From the NCBI RefSeq assembly GCF_003665065.1, contig NZ_RCHR01000002.1, forward strand, positions 310,001-374,000: a DNA stretch of 64,000 nt, read 5' to 3'. The DNA is from Oceanobacillus piezotolerans (lineage in GTDB: Bacteria; Bacillota; Bacilli; Bacillales; Amphibacillaceae). Position numbers and translations under genes: made by a program. Positions 56,182-64,000 of this stretch are shown piece by piece. Each line of letters starts with the position of its first letter. Position 1 is the first letter of the stretch. The notes under the pieces are model-generated. The model was given only the letters and a program-made list of their open reading frames with translations, was not told where the DNA came from and did not search any database.

Positions 56182-57048
56182 ATGAGTGCTTTTTTAAAAA
56201 ACAAAACCATTACTGAATATACCTACATAATTATCGGTGCCACTATAGTTGCACTTACCTACAATATGTTCTTCTTACCTTCGAAACTTGCAGCTGGCGG
56301 AATTTCTGGTGTGAGTACGATTCTCTTTGAGCTTTACGAATTGAGTCCATCCCTCGTTCAATTTGCTATTAATATTCCAATCTTTATTATTGGCTGGTTA
56401 ACCATGGGAAGTGACTTCAGCTGGAAAACATTGGTGGGTACATTTTGGGTTCCCTTTGTCATTTTTTTAACACAAGACATTCCAATTGTAGTTACAAATC
56501 CTTTTCTTGGCGCCTTATATGGAGGAATCCTATTAGGAGTTGGCCTTGGAATAGTTTACAAAGGAAATGGCTCTACTGGAGGAACCGCAGCAATCGCCCA
56601 AATTGTGAGGAAATTCACAGGGATATCAAGCGGTTACTCGCAATTTATTGTTGATGGTATTGTCGTCATTTCTTCCATCATTGTCTTCAATCTGGAGCTT
56701 ACTCTTTTCGCGCTGTTAGCCATTTATATATCTGGAAAAGCCATTGATTTTGTCCAATTGCGGACCTCTACAACAAAGCTTATTCTCATTATTACAAATG
56801 AGGAGGAGAAAATTCAAAATCTCATACAAACAGAACTTGATCGCGGCTTAACGAAAGTTCGCTCTGTCGGAGGCTATACGAATCAGGATAAGACAATGAT
56901 TCTCTGTGTCACACAACAACAGGAAGCGGTCCATTTAAAGAAGCTATTAGAAAAGGAAGCACCAACGACTTTTGTTATTTTCCTAAATGCTTCTGAAATT
57001 ATGGGCAGAGGCTTCTCTCTCGATAAATATTATGGACAAAAACTCTAA
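56182..57048 (+). CDS. YitT-family membrane protein, 288 aa
   Basis: Two-part YitT protein: five or six membrane helices with repeated small residues (GGISGVSTILFELY and GGILLGVGLGIVYKGNGSTGGT, DUF161), then a C-terminal cytoplasmic DUF2179 domain (RGLTKVRSVGGYTNQDKTMILCV). The role is undefined, perhaps transport. ATG 56182 is chosen; TTG 56146 after GAGGAAG is a possible longer start. A terminator follows at 57072. Confidence 0.85.
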   Translation: MSAFLKNKTITEYTYIIIGATIVALTYNMFFLPSKLAAGGISGVSTILFELYELSPSLVQFAINIPIFIIGWLTMGSDFSWKTLVGTFWVPFVIFLTQDIPIVVTNPFLGALYGGILLGVGLGIVYKGNGSTGGTAAIAQIVRKFTGISSGYSQFIVDGIVVISSIIVFNLELTLFALLAIYISGKAIDFVQLRTSTTKLILIITNEEEKIQNLIQTELDRGLTKVRSVGGYTNQDKTMILCVTQQQEAVHLKKLLEKEAPTTFVIFLNASEIMGRGFSLDKYYGQKL

Positions 57049-57071
57049 TAGAATCTGATTCCTACTTCTAA

Positions 57072-57114
57072 TAAAAGGTTCGTTCCCCCATGAATTGAGG
57101 CAACGAACCTTTTT
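57072..57114 (+). terminator. Terminator of the yitT-like gene
   Basis: AAAAGGTTCGTT pairs with AACGAACCTTTTT. The gap from here to 57327 shows no gene. Confidence 0.85.
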
Positions 57115-57327
57115 AATTCCGATGTTGATGACTGTGAATTGTATCTCCTACATTTGTCTCCGATTTAGTATGATCATGAATTTGGAATAATAAACAACGG
57201 TCTTTATTATCTTTGTGATCGTACATGTCTCATTGTACCGTATAAAGGTTACAACTATTTAATTTTAGCAAAAAGACTTTAAAGTTTCCCATTATATAGG
57301 AAAATTATCTTAGCCTCGACACAGCAG

Positions 57328-58284
57328 TTATTTCTTAGCCACTCCCGGCCGATGATTAAGAAAGTTCCGGTAAGCAAAGCCTTTTACTTCTTCTTCAGAA
57401 TAACGCTTCAGCAAGGCTTTAACCAAGTTTTGGTATTTACCTGCGTGCTCTAAGTCTTTCACATGTGTGGCAATTCCATCAAAATCAGATCCAAAACCGA
57501 TATTTTTTACCCCTCCAAGAGAACAGAGGTGATCGATATGCTTCAATAAATCATCTATCGTAGTCTCCCCATCTCCCTCTTTAATGAATGGCGGGTTAAA
57601 CACAACATGAATCAGTCCGTTCTTTTCAAACATAGCTTTGATCTGGTCATCGTAAAGGTTTCTCCTATGATTACAAATGGCACGTGCATTGGAATGAGAG
57701 GCGATAGGATAATCCGATAATTCAAGAATGTCCCAGAACCCTTTTACCGTTGCATGCGACACATCGGTAAATACATGATGCTCGTTATTCAGACGAACAA
57801 CTTCCTTTCCGAGCATAGTCAAACCACCTCCACGGGGTTCCCCTGCTCCATCTGCACATAAATTGGCATTATTCCACGTCATTCCTATGGAGAGTACCCC
57901 AAGACGATAAAGGGTGCGCAATTTTACTAAATCATTTCCAAATGCATCTGCTCCCTCTAACGTTAATACCGCGCCAATTTCCCCCTCTTTCAGCTTGTCT
58001 ATCTCACGCCAATTACGAATATGCTTCAGGTTCGCCTTTCCGACAACTTCTGTATAAAAAAGATCAACTTGTTCTAGTGCATGCTGCCATTTTTCATCTG
58101 ATGGGACATCTGGGTGAATAAAAATCGCAAAAAATTGGACCCCTACTTTTCCTTCCTTAAGACGCTCTAAATTGGTTTCTAATTCCTCTGCATTTATGTA
58201 ATCTAATTTCTCCTTATTTTCATAGCTTCGTTTGGCTAATTGCAGTTTCAGCAATGCATCACAATGCGTATCAATAATGTTCAT
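57328..58284 (-). CDS. Membrane-dipeptidase family (M19) peptidase, 318 aa
   Basis: Zinc amidohydrolase-fold dipeptidase. Metal ligands are DTHCD at the start, Glu in LTLEGADAFG, and the His in FTDVSHATV and IASHSNARA. The substrate region GSDFDGI follows. Bacterial members cut dipeptides, including those with D-residues. ATG 58284 follows CGAGGTGAG. No signal peptide, so it is cytoplasmic. Confidence 0.9.
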   Translation of the reverse strand: MNIIDTHCDALLKLQLAKRSYENKEKLDYINAEELETNLERLKEGKVGVQFFAIFIHPDVPSDEKWQHALEQVDLFYTEVVGKANLKHIRNWREIDKLKEGEIGAVLTLEGADAFGNDLVKLRTLYRLGVLSIGMTWNNANLCADGAGEPRGGGLTMLGKEVVRLNNEHHVFTDVSHATVKGFWDILELSDYPIASHSNARAICNHRRNLYDDQIKAMFEKNGLIHVVFNPPFIKEGDGETTIDDLLKHIDHLCSLGGVKNIGFGSDFDGIATHVKDLEHAGKYQNLVKALLKRYSEEEVKGFAYRNFLNHRPGVAKK

Positions 58285-58463
58285 GAAAACTCACCTCGCC
58301 CTTGAATTTATTACAGTTATACCTTTTCTATAACGCTTGCGTCAAGTCCTTCTCTTATCTGCAGCTTCTTCAAATTACCGACTATTAAATAATAATTAAC
58401 TTGTTTCCCGTGCCCCCTTTCCCCATTTCCTTTCGATTATATTTGTGAAGGGAGGTGATCAAT

Positions 58464-58688
58464 ATGGCAGTAGCAAACATTACCAACACCACACTGCGAT
58501 TAATGTTTGAAGATGGAACAGACCTGGAGACTGGAGAATTAGTATTCGCTTATAAGAGCTTTAATAACGTGAAAACAACTGCAACAGCTGATCAGTTGCT
58601 AGCTACAGCAACTGCAATTGCAAGTTTGCAAGAGTGTCCTCTTTATAACATTATTCGTAAAGATGATTCCGACATTGTTGAAGCTTAA
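58464..58688 (+). CDS. DUF1659 protein, 74 aa
   Basis: Small protein of the DUF1659 family. ATG 58464 follows GGGAGGTGATC. It has LRLMFEDGTDLETGELVFAYKSFNNVK, then ATADQLLATATAIASLQ, matching the family. Bacillus genomes usually carry it with a DUF2922 gene and YvrJ, as here. Function unknown; spore or cell-surface roles have been suspected. Confidence 0.85.
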   Translation: MAVANITNTTLRLMFEDGTDLETGELVFAYKSFNNVKTTATADQLLATATAIASLQECPLYNIIRKDDSDIVEA

Positions 58689-58724
58689 AAAATGGAAAAT
58701 AATTTTTAGAAAGGAGGAGGAACC

Positions 58725-58943
58725 TTGAAAAGATTAGAGCTAAAATTTGTAAATCAAGATGGTAAAACAGTAACTTATTCTGTTGAAAAACCAATTGAGC
58801 CCGTTAATACAGCTACTGTAAATGCAGCTATGGATGAAATTATTGTTCAAAACGCATTCACATCAAACGGCGGAGATCTTATTGAGAAGAAAAGTGCACG
58901 TGTTGTTGAAAACATCGTAGAAGAAATTGACTTAGGATTATAA
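58725..58943 (+). CDS. DUF2922 protein, 72 aa
   Basis: DUF2922 family: LELKFVNQDGKTVTYSVEKPIEP, then VNAAMDEIIVQNAF and GGDLIEKKSARVVE. The start is TTG 58725 after AAAGGAGGAGG. It is cotranscribed with the DUF1659 gene 36 bases upstream and ends at a terminator. It is probably a paralogous small fold of unknown function. Confidence 0.85.
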   Translation: MKRLELKFVNQDGKTVTYSVEKPIEPVNTATVNAAMDEIIVQNAFTSNGGDLIEKKSARVVENIVEEIDLGL

Positions 58944-58983
58944 AGTGAAACTTCTTACAGGCAGTTAATCTGCGATAAGATAT

Positions 58984-59013
58984 TGACCAGCGTTTTTGTT
59001 AACGCTGGTCTTC
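58984..59013 (+). terminator. Terminator of the DUF1659/DUF2922 pair
   Basis: GACCAGCGTT pairs with AACGCTGGTC, then TTCTCT. Confidence 0.75.
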
Positions 59014-59177
59014 TCTATCAAAGGCTCCTTTCAATACCTTTTGCTTTTTACCCAGCCGAATGAATAAAAAATATTGAGGAACTTGAATGATCATTGGTCC
59101 GTCCAACGGCTGAGAAAATGAAATTCACTCAAGAGGTTGTATTTCTACTTTGGGAGATGAACCTTCCTCATCTAGAA

Positions 59178-59430
59178 AAAATTGCCTTTCAGAGGAGAAG
59201 CATCAGCCTTGAGAAGAACAACATCACTCTTGTGAAGAGAAACATCACTCTTGAAATGAGAAACATCACTCTTGAGAAGAGAAACATCACTCTTGAGAAG
59301 AACAACATCGCTCTTGAGAAGAACAACATCGCTCTTGAGAAGAGAAATATCGCCTTTGAGAAGAGAAACATCGACCTTGAAAAGAGAAGCATCAACCTTG
59401 AGATGAACAACATCGACCACGAGAAAAACA
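59178..59430 (+). repeat. 21-bp minisatellite, array 3 (11 units)
   Basis: Eleven full units of 21 bp start at 59199; a partial unit precedes. The consensus is AACATCACTCTTGAGAAGAGA, the same as arrays 1 and 2. Both strands keep long open frames through it (RNITLEK-type or SDVVLLK-type heptads), but no start has a ribosome site. It separates the DUF2922 and yvrJ genes. Confidence 0.85.
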
Positions 59431-59466
59431 ACAGCTTTATCAAATAACAGATTGGAGGTACTGTCC

Positions 59467-59604
59467 ATGGAAGCTTGGGTTTCGTTTATTACTGAGGTTG
59501 GTTTCCCGATTGCGGTTACCTTTTATTTATTGCATCGTGTTGAAGGAAAGCTTAACCAGCTGATTGAATCGATTCATGCGCTGCCAGACAAAATGAAGCA
59601 CTGA
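59467..59604 (+). CDS. yvrJ: YvrJ-family protein, 45 aa
   Basis: A very short protein, MEAWVSFITEVGFPIAVTFY and on through LLHRVEGKLNQLIESIHAL. It has one membrane helix then an amphipathic tail, like B. subtilis YvrJ. ATG 59467 follows TTGGAGGT. It usually follows DUF1659 and DUF2922 genes; here the 21-bp repeat lies between. Function unknown. Confidence 0.85.
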   Translation: MEAWVSFITEVGFPIAVTFYLLHRVEGKLNQLIESIHALPDKMKH

Positions 59605-59608
59605 AAGA

Positions 59609-59643
59609 AAAGCCACTCCGGATTCCATTTCCGAAGTGGCTTT
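59609..59643. terminator. Bidirectional terminator
   Basis: AAAGCCACTCCGG pairs with CCGAAGTGGCTTT between yvrJ and the converging acyl-CoA synthetase gene. Confidence 0.85.
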
Positions 59644-59652
59644 ATGATTAAA

Positions 59653-61227
59653 TTATTGATTCTGTTTTTCGCGTTGTCTTAGTTCTACCCGGCGAATTTT
59701 GCCTGATGATGTTTTCGGCAATTCATTGACAAATTCTATTTTTCTTGGATATTTATATGGCGCTGTCAGCTGTTTCGCATGGTCCTGTAACACTTTAACA
59801 AGTGCCTCGTCACCTTCGATATGGTCTTGAAGCACGATAAAGGCTTTGACTACATTTCCTCGGATTTCATCGGGACTTGCTACAACCGCACATTCTTTTA
59901 CTGCAGGGTGTTTAACCAATGCATCCTCAACTTCGAAAGGTCCGATCGTATAGCCTGAGCTAACAATGATGTCATCATTTCTTCCCTCAAACCAATAATA
60001 CCCTTCTTCATCCATTTTCGCTTGGTCACCAGTAATGTAGAAGGTGCCACGATGTGATTTCTTCGTACGTTCATCGTCTTTATAATAACCTTTAAATAGT
60101 GATGGTGTATCTAATGCTACTGCAATATCCCCTACTATTCCTGGTCCAACTGGCTTCCCATCTTCATCGATTAATTGTACATTATTTCCTGGAGTTGGTT
60201 TACCCATGGAACCTGGTTTAACCTTCATTCCTTTTAGAAAACCTAGTAATAATGTATTTTCTGTTTGACCATATCCATCACGTACCGTAACATTAAAATA
60301 CTTTTCGAACCGGTCAATTACTTCCCGATTTAATGGCTCCCCGGCAGACACAGCACTATGTAGAGCCGATAGGTCATAGTCTTCCAAATTATCCAGTTTC
60401 GCCATTAACCGGTATTCCGTTGGTGTACAGCAAAATACATTCACATCGTTATCTTCGAGTAAACTTAAGTACTTCTTCGGTTCAAATTTCCCATTATATA
60501 CAAATCCTGTTGCACCTGAGCCAAGTACAGAAAGAAACGGACTCCATACCCATTTTTGCCAGCCTGGTGCAGCTGTTGCCCAAACCGTATCTCCTTCACG
60601 AATGGATAACCAATTGCTTGGCGCTGTTTGCATATGCGCATATCCCCAAGCGTGTGTATGCATCACTGCCTTTGGATTTCCAGTAGTCCCTGATGTATAA
60701 GGTAAAAATGCTAGGTCTTCATTGGTTGTTTTCACAATATCTAATAGATCGGATGCAGACACCTTCAATTGATCCAAGTAATGCCAGCCTTCCACTTGCT
60801 CTCCAACAGAAAGCTTCACTAACGAATCATACTGCTCAATATCATTGAATTGCGATGCAAAAGGATGATAGCTCACAACCCCTTTTACTTCTCCATGTGT
60901 GATTCGATACTGCAGATCTTTCGTACGGAACATTTCGGAACATGGGATAATGATAATTCCTGTTTTCAAGGCAGCAATATATACCTCATACGTTTCAATT
61001 AATCGAGGCATCATTACTAACAGTTTATCTCCTTTTTTAAGACCAAGTTCTAATAGTGTATTCCCAACCCTATTGGCATTTTTTATTAAACTCTGGTAGG
61101 TAACTTCCTTCTGATTCCCATCTTCATCTTCCCAGATAATCGCTTTTCTTTCCGGTTCATTGGCATATTTCTCAAATTCCATTACGATATTGTAATCCTC
61201 TGGTGCAATTAAATCTTCACGCTTCAT
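59653..61227 (-). CDS. mbcS: Acyl-CoA synthetase, MbcS-like, 524 aa
   Basis: AMP-forming ligase activating short or medium, often branched, fatty acids. The P-loop is PYTSGTTGNPKAVMHTH; adenylate motifs are YGQTEN and the hinge ITGDQAKMDEEGYYWFEGRNDD; the catalytic Lys is in LPKTSSGKIRR at the C-terminus. It resembles B. subtilis MbcS (YtcI), which activates branched-chain acids from amino-acid breakdown. The symbol is by resemblance. ATG 61227 follows TGGGAGG. Confidence 0.85.
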   Translation of the reverse strand: MKREDLIAPEDYNIVMEFEKYANEPERKAIIWEDEDGNQKEVTYQSLIKNANRVGNTLLELGLKKGDKLLVMMPRLIETYEVYIAALKTGIIIIPCSEMFRTKDLQYRITHGEVKGVVSYHPFASQFNDIEQYDSLVKLSVGEQVEGWHYLDQLKVSASDLLDIVKTTNEDLAFLPYTSGTTGNPKAVMHTHAWGYAHMQTAPSNWLSIREGDTVWATAAPGWQKWVWSPFLSVLGSGATGFVYNGKFEPKKYLSLLEDNDVNVFCCTPTEYRLMAKLDNLEDYDLSALHSAVSAGEPLNREVIDRFEKYFNVTVRDGYGQTENTLLLGFLKGMKVKPGSMGKPTPGNNVQLIDEDGKPVGPGIVGDIAVALDTPSLFKGYYKDDERTKKSHRGTFYITGDQAKMDEEGYYWFEGRNDDIIVSSGYTIGPFEVEDALVKHPAVKECAVVASPDEIRGNVVKAFIVLQDHIEGDEALVKVLQDHAKQLTAPYKYPRKIEFVNELPKTSSGKIRRVELRQREKQNQ

Positions 61228-61392
61228 CTTTAATCCAACCTCCCAATTTTAGGACTAGATACTAATTTCTAATCATTATATCAGATGTCAATCACTTTAG
61301 AAAGGATTAATTACTAACAGTGTTTGTTGTTAGGGATTTATTATGATAAAGTAAAAGTAAGCTGATCCAAGCTAAATAAGGGAGCTGATAGC

Positions 61393-62772
61393 ATGCATGC
61401 TAACCATTTCAAAGTTCAATTAAATAAAAAGCATCGTACATTAAAAGCAGAGGAACTTATTATTTATAACCAATCCAAAATCATAGCCGCAACGGACGTT
61501 AAAGGTAGCTATTACTATCTTGTTTTTTATAAAGACCAGTACATTAATGGGGTGAAAGCAAATAAAATTCGTCTGAACTCCTTCATTCATTTAGCCTTTA
61601 AAAATGGAATTTCCTTCTCTGGCACACACCCACTTACCAACCGAATACTTGCGACAGACCAACCCTTTAGATTCGTTAAATTTAATGCATTAATTAATAC
61701 CCTACATAAATCCTATTCCATGAAAGAAGTTGTTTTTATCTTCATATTTTTTGACTCGTTTATTAAACAGGATTCAAGTAAGAAACTTCTAAAAGATACG
61801 TTTTACCACTTCCGACGAAATGGAAAGAATTATAAATCCTATCAAATCTTAAAAACATACCTCCATTTTTTCCCGAAAGATAAATTTGCTTATGACATGG
61901 TTCACAACATAGCTTTCCAACGTTATGAAACTATGTACCAACAGCTCGACCTGCTTTATGAAAAGGACCCAACCTATGTCGAAGCAGTCAGTTATGACTT
62001 TCATTTAGACCCTGCCTACGCAATCCACTTATTTCAGCTTTATCAAACACAAAATCGTAGTATGGATAAATTAGCTATTCGTTTAGCTATGCTTAAAAGA
62101 ACCTATTCCAGTCAGAATCTTGCTGAGATAGAGGAGAGCATCTCCTCCTTATCTATTAAAGACCAGATTCTTATCTTTAAAGATCTTCTTCAAAAACAAA
62201 ACCATCCTTTATTGCAAGAAAAACTATTTAGTCGATTACTTGAAAATGAAGATTCAAATAGCATCGCATCCTTCTTAATGGAGTATGATTTCCAGCCTAC
62301 CAATGAACAGATTTCTCTCGTCTTGAAACATATTGATAACGCTGACGCGAGATTGCTTGCAGGATATTTTAATTCTTCAAGTTCTCGATTAGTGCAGCTT
62401 TCTAATCAAAGTGCACATATATTAGGGGAATTAATTAAACCTTTTGTATCTGCATTTTTACAAGAATATGAAGTAAAAGAAGTGATAGCATGGTGCAGCG
62501 AGCTGCGGACCGCTTCTCATCGTCTTCCTATCGAGCAAAAGCTTGCAAAAATGGAACAGCTCAGAGATGATCCTGATAATCAATTAACCCTTGGAGAGCT
62601 TTACCTCGACCTTCATCAACTTGAAAAATCAATTGAATGCTTCAAATGGGAGATGGAGCTTCACCCTGAAAATCCTAAACCTGTCTCTTATTTATCGAAA
62701 GTATATAAGCAGCTTGGTAAGAAGGAAGAAGCAAAAGCATATCAGCAATTATTTGTTCAGATGAACAAATAA
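61393..62772 (+). CDS. TPR-repeat protein, 459 aa
   Basis: I do not recognise a named family. The N-terminal 100 residues mix strands and loops. Residues about 130-420 are helical pairs typical of a solenoid. A tetratricopeptide-like pair ends the chain (LTLGELYLDLHQLEKSIECF and KPVSYLSKVYKQLGKKEEAKAY). It is cytoplasmic by composition. ATG 61393 follows GGGAGCTGA. Its terminator overlaps the last codons and stop (62744-62783). It may be a scaffolding or regulatory protein. Confidence 0.75.
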   Translation: MHANHFKVQLNKKHRTLKAEELIIYNQSKIIAATDVKGSYYYLVFYKDQYINGVKANKIRLNSFIHLAFKNGISFSGTHPLTNRILATDQPFRFVKFNALINTLHKSYSMKEVVFIFIFFDSFIKQDSSKKLLKDTFYHFRRNGKNYKSYQILKTYLHFFPKDKFAYDMVHNIAFQRYETMYQQLDLLYEKDPTYVEAVSYDFHLDPAYAIHLFQLYQTQNRSMDKLAIRLAMLKRTYSSQNLAEIEESISSLSIKDQILIFKDLLQKQNHPLLQEKLFSRLLENEDSNSIASFLMEYDFQPTNEQISLVLKHIDNADARLLAGYFNSSSSRLVQLSNQSAHILGELIKPFVSAFLQEYEVKEVIAWCSELRTASHRLPIEQKLAKMEQLRDDPDNQLTLGELYLDLHQLEKSIECFKWEMELHPENPKPVSYLSKVYKQLGKKEEAKAYQQLFVQMNK

Positions 62773-62783
62773 TTGCTTTTTTA
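62744..62783 (+). terminator. Terminator overlapping the TPR gene stop codon
   Basis: AGCAATTATTTGTTC (62744-62758) pairs perfectly with GAACAAATAATTGCT (62763-62777), then TTTTTT. The stop TAA at 62770-62772 is inside the second arm. Confidence 0.88.
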
Positions 62784-62823
62784 ATAAGAAAGCGCCCCTA
62801 TTCCTATTTTCTTAAATAAACCA

Positions 62824-62853
62824 TTGACACACTTGTCATCATCTTCGTATAAT
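62824..62853 (+). promoter_or_regulatory. Promoter of the ABC importer
   Basis: TTGACA (62824-62829), 18 bases, TATAAT (62848-62853). The leader is about 57 nt, too short for a riboswitch. Confidence 0.78.
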
Positions 62854-62916
62854 ATAAGATATTAAACCTTAGTATTTTTATAGGAATTATATTGATGTAT
62901 CATAGGGGCTGATTTT

Positions 62917-63708
62917 TTGTTTCTGGAAATAAATAACGTTAGCAAGACATTTAGTACGGAGGAAAAACAGTTTACTGTTTTTTCCGATATCCAATTAACC
63001 ATAAAGGAAAACCAGTTTGTTTCCATTCTCGGCCCTTCTGGATGTGGTAAATCCACCCTCCTTTCCATGGTAGCAGGACTGGAAGCAGCAACAACTGGAA
63101 ATATAACACTTCAAGGAAAAGAGATAAAAGAACCCGGCCCTGATCGCGGAATGGTCTTTCAACAGCCTGCCCTCTTTCCCTGGTTAAACGTTAGAGACAA
63201 TATTACCTTTCCTTTAAAAGGAAAGATACCACAGGAAGAAGCGAATAAACGTGCCGACCATTTCTTGAAGATGGTTCAGCTTAGCAGGTTTAAAGAAAAC
63301 TATATTTTTGAGCTATCAGGAGGTATGCAGCAAAGAGTCGCGATCGCTCGAGCACTTGCGATGGATCCTAAGATTCTTTTAATGGATGAACCATTTGGCG
63401 CCTTAGATGAGCAAACAAGACATATCATGCATGATGAACTAATGAAAATATGGCAGGAGACCCAAAAGACGATTTTGTTCGTAACTCATAGTATTCACGA
63501 AGCAATTAAACTATCCGATCGAATTGTTGTTATGGGTACGAGACCCGGCCGGGTGATTGCAGACATCAGCGTAGAAATCCCTAGACCTAGAAAACGAGAC
63601 GATTTAAAAGCAATTGAGCTGGAGAACGATATCATGCGTTTATTGGAAGGGGAAATAAATAAAGTCTTAAAGGAAGAGTTAGCGAATGAAGTGGAACATA
63701 GTCATTAA
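62917..63708 (+). CDS. ABC importer ATPase (TauB/SsuB/ThiZ type), 263 aa
   Basis: ATPase of the nitrate/taurine/sulfonate and thiamine-precursor importer group. Walker A GPSGCGKST, Q-loop FQQPALFPWLNV (the PWLNV run is typical of this group), signature LSGGMQQRVAIARAL, Walker B LLMDEPFGALD, and H-loop VTHS. The start is TTG 62917 after AGGGGCTGA. It overlaps the permease by 23 bases. The substrate could be a sulfonate or a pyrimidine; the binding protein lies outside the window. Confidence 0.88.
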   Translation: MFLEINNVSKTFSTEEKQFTVFSDIQLTIKENQFVSILGPSGCGKSTLLSMVAGLEAATTGNITLQGKEIKEPGPDRGMVFQQPALFPWLNVRDNITFPLKGKIPQEEANKRADHFLKMVQLSRFKENYIFELSGGMQQRVAIARALAMDPKILLMDEPFGALDEQTRHIMHDELMKIWQETQKTILFVTHSIHEAIKLSDRIVVMGTRPGRVIADISVEIPRPRKRDDLKAIELENDIMRLLEGEINKVLKEELANEVEHSH

Positions 63709-64000
63709 ACGAGTCTTATTCTTATTGGTTATTCTAGCAATCTGGCAGATTATCTTTTCAATGGAGGTATTCCCTGCAGTCACTTTTCCGTCTCCTGTAA
63801 AGGTATTTACTGCACTCTACGAAGGTTTTGCCAGTGGGGATTTTGTCTTTGCCTTACTAGCCAGCTTTAAACATTTGTTTAGTGGGATGTCTCTAGCCAT
63901 TTTATTCGGTACCATAATTGGAGTTATTTTAGGAAAATCCAAGCAGGCGGATGAAACAGCCGGCATGTATTTAATTGCCCTGCAAAGTATTCCAAGTATT
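63686..64000 (+). CDS. ABC importer permease (TauC/SsuC type), partial
   Basis: Runs off the window after 105 codons. It begins MKWNIVIKRVLFLLVILAIW, a membrane helix, then the PAVTFPSPVKVF motif common at this place in TauC/SsuC/ThiX permeases, then a second helix with GTIIGVILGKSK. ATG 63686 follows GGAAGAG. It belongs with the preceding ATPase. Confidence 0.85.
   Translation, partial: MKWNIVIKRVLFLLVILAIWQIIFSMEVFPAVTFPSPVKVFTALYEGFASGDFVFALLASFKHLFSGMSLAILFGTIIGVILGKSKQADETAGMYLIALQSIPSI

Noticed and set aside
59094-59468. Open frames on both strands across the 21-bp repeat (about 117 and 98 codons)
   Set aside because: They are open only because the unit is a multiple of three without stops. 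No start has a ribosome site, and both strands are equally open.

Overview
The window reads as chromosome of a low-GC, endospore-forming Bacillaceae. Bacillus-type gene families dominate: cvfB, rpiA, an ytr-like operon, the ilv-leu operon with a T-box, an alpha/beta SASP, YitT, and the DUF1659/DUF2922/YvrJ trio. Candidate sigma-A, sigma-B, sigma-G and sigma-K promoters and a good CodY box are readable. The halotolerant Oceanobacillus/Virgibacillus/Ornithinibacillus group is my guess; no rRNA gene is present to settle it.

Layout. 1-2.5 kb: a small membrane protein, an SDR oxidoreductase, a GC-richer structured intergenic element and an AEC transporter. 2.9-14.8 kb: a loosely packed spore-surface island. 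It holds several short Cys/His/Lys-rich proteins, three paralogues of a coat/exosporium family that I associate with CsxC/SPOCS-like proteins (one is 886 aa with nine 45-aa acidic repeats), a CotY/CotZ-type protein, gene debris, and an actin-like ParM homologue with a small partner gene. Four sites fit the sigma-K -10 pattern CATANNNTA exactly. 15.2-17.8 kb: a YtrA-type GntR repressor with an ABC exporter. 17.76-18.11 kb: an unidentified structured RNA with a consensus promoter, ahead of cvfB. 18-25.5 kb: housekeeping genes (cvfB, M3 peptidase, Cof-type HAD, YciI, YtxH-like, rpiA, an alpha/beta-hydrolase-like protein).

25.7-31.6 kb: an oppDFBCA peptide importer with an upstream CodY box. 32-36.6 kb: an anchored NTF2-like protein, and a TetR regulator divergent from an RND efflux pump. 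36.8-48.3 kb: branched-chain amino-acid synthesis, all on the minus strand. The order is ilvB-ilvH-ilvC-leuA-leuB-leuC-leuD-ilvA behind a leucine-specific T-box, with ilvD as a separate unit; ilvE lies apart at 54 kb. 48.5-51.4 kb: a class V aminotransferase plus serA (serine synthesis) behind a hairpin leader. 51.9-64 kb: NERD protein, HAD hydrolase, ilvE, SASP, SRPBCC protein, YitT, dipeptidase, the DUF1659/DUF2922/YvrJ group, an MbcS-like acyl-CoA synthetase, a TPR protein, and a nitrate/sulfonate/pyrimidine-type ABC importer that runs off the window.

Three separate arrays of one 21-bp minisatellite (19.1, 51.5 and 59.2 kb) sit between genes and are not explained by any ordinary feature. 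Together with the structured RNA before cvfB and the ParM pair inside the coat island, they are the most interesting items. All functional statements come from reading the sequence and family knowledge; no searches were run.
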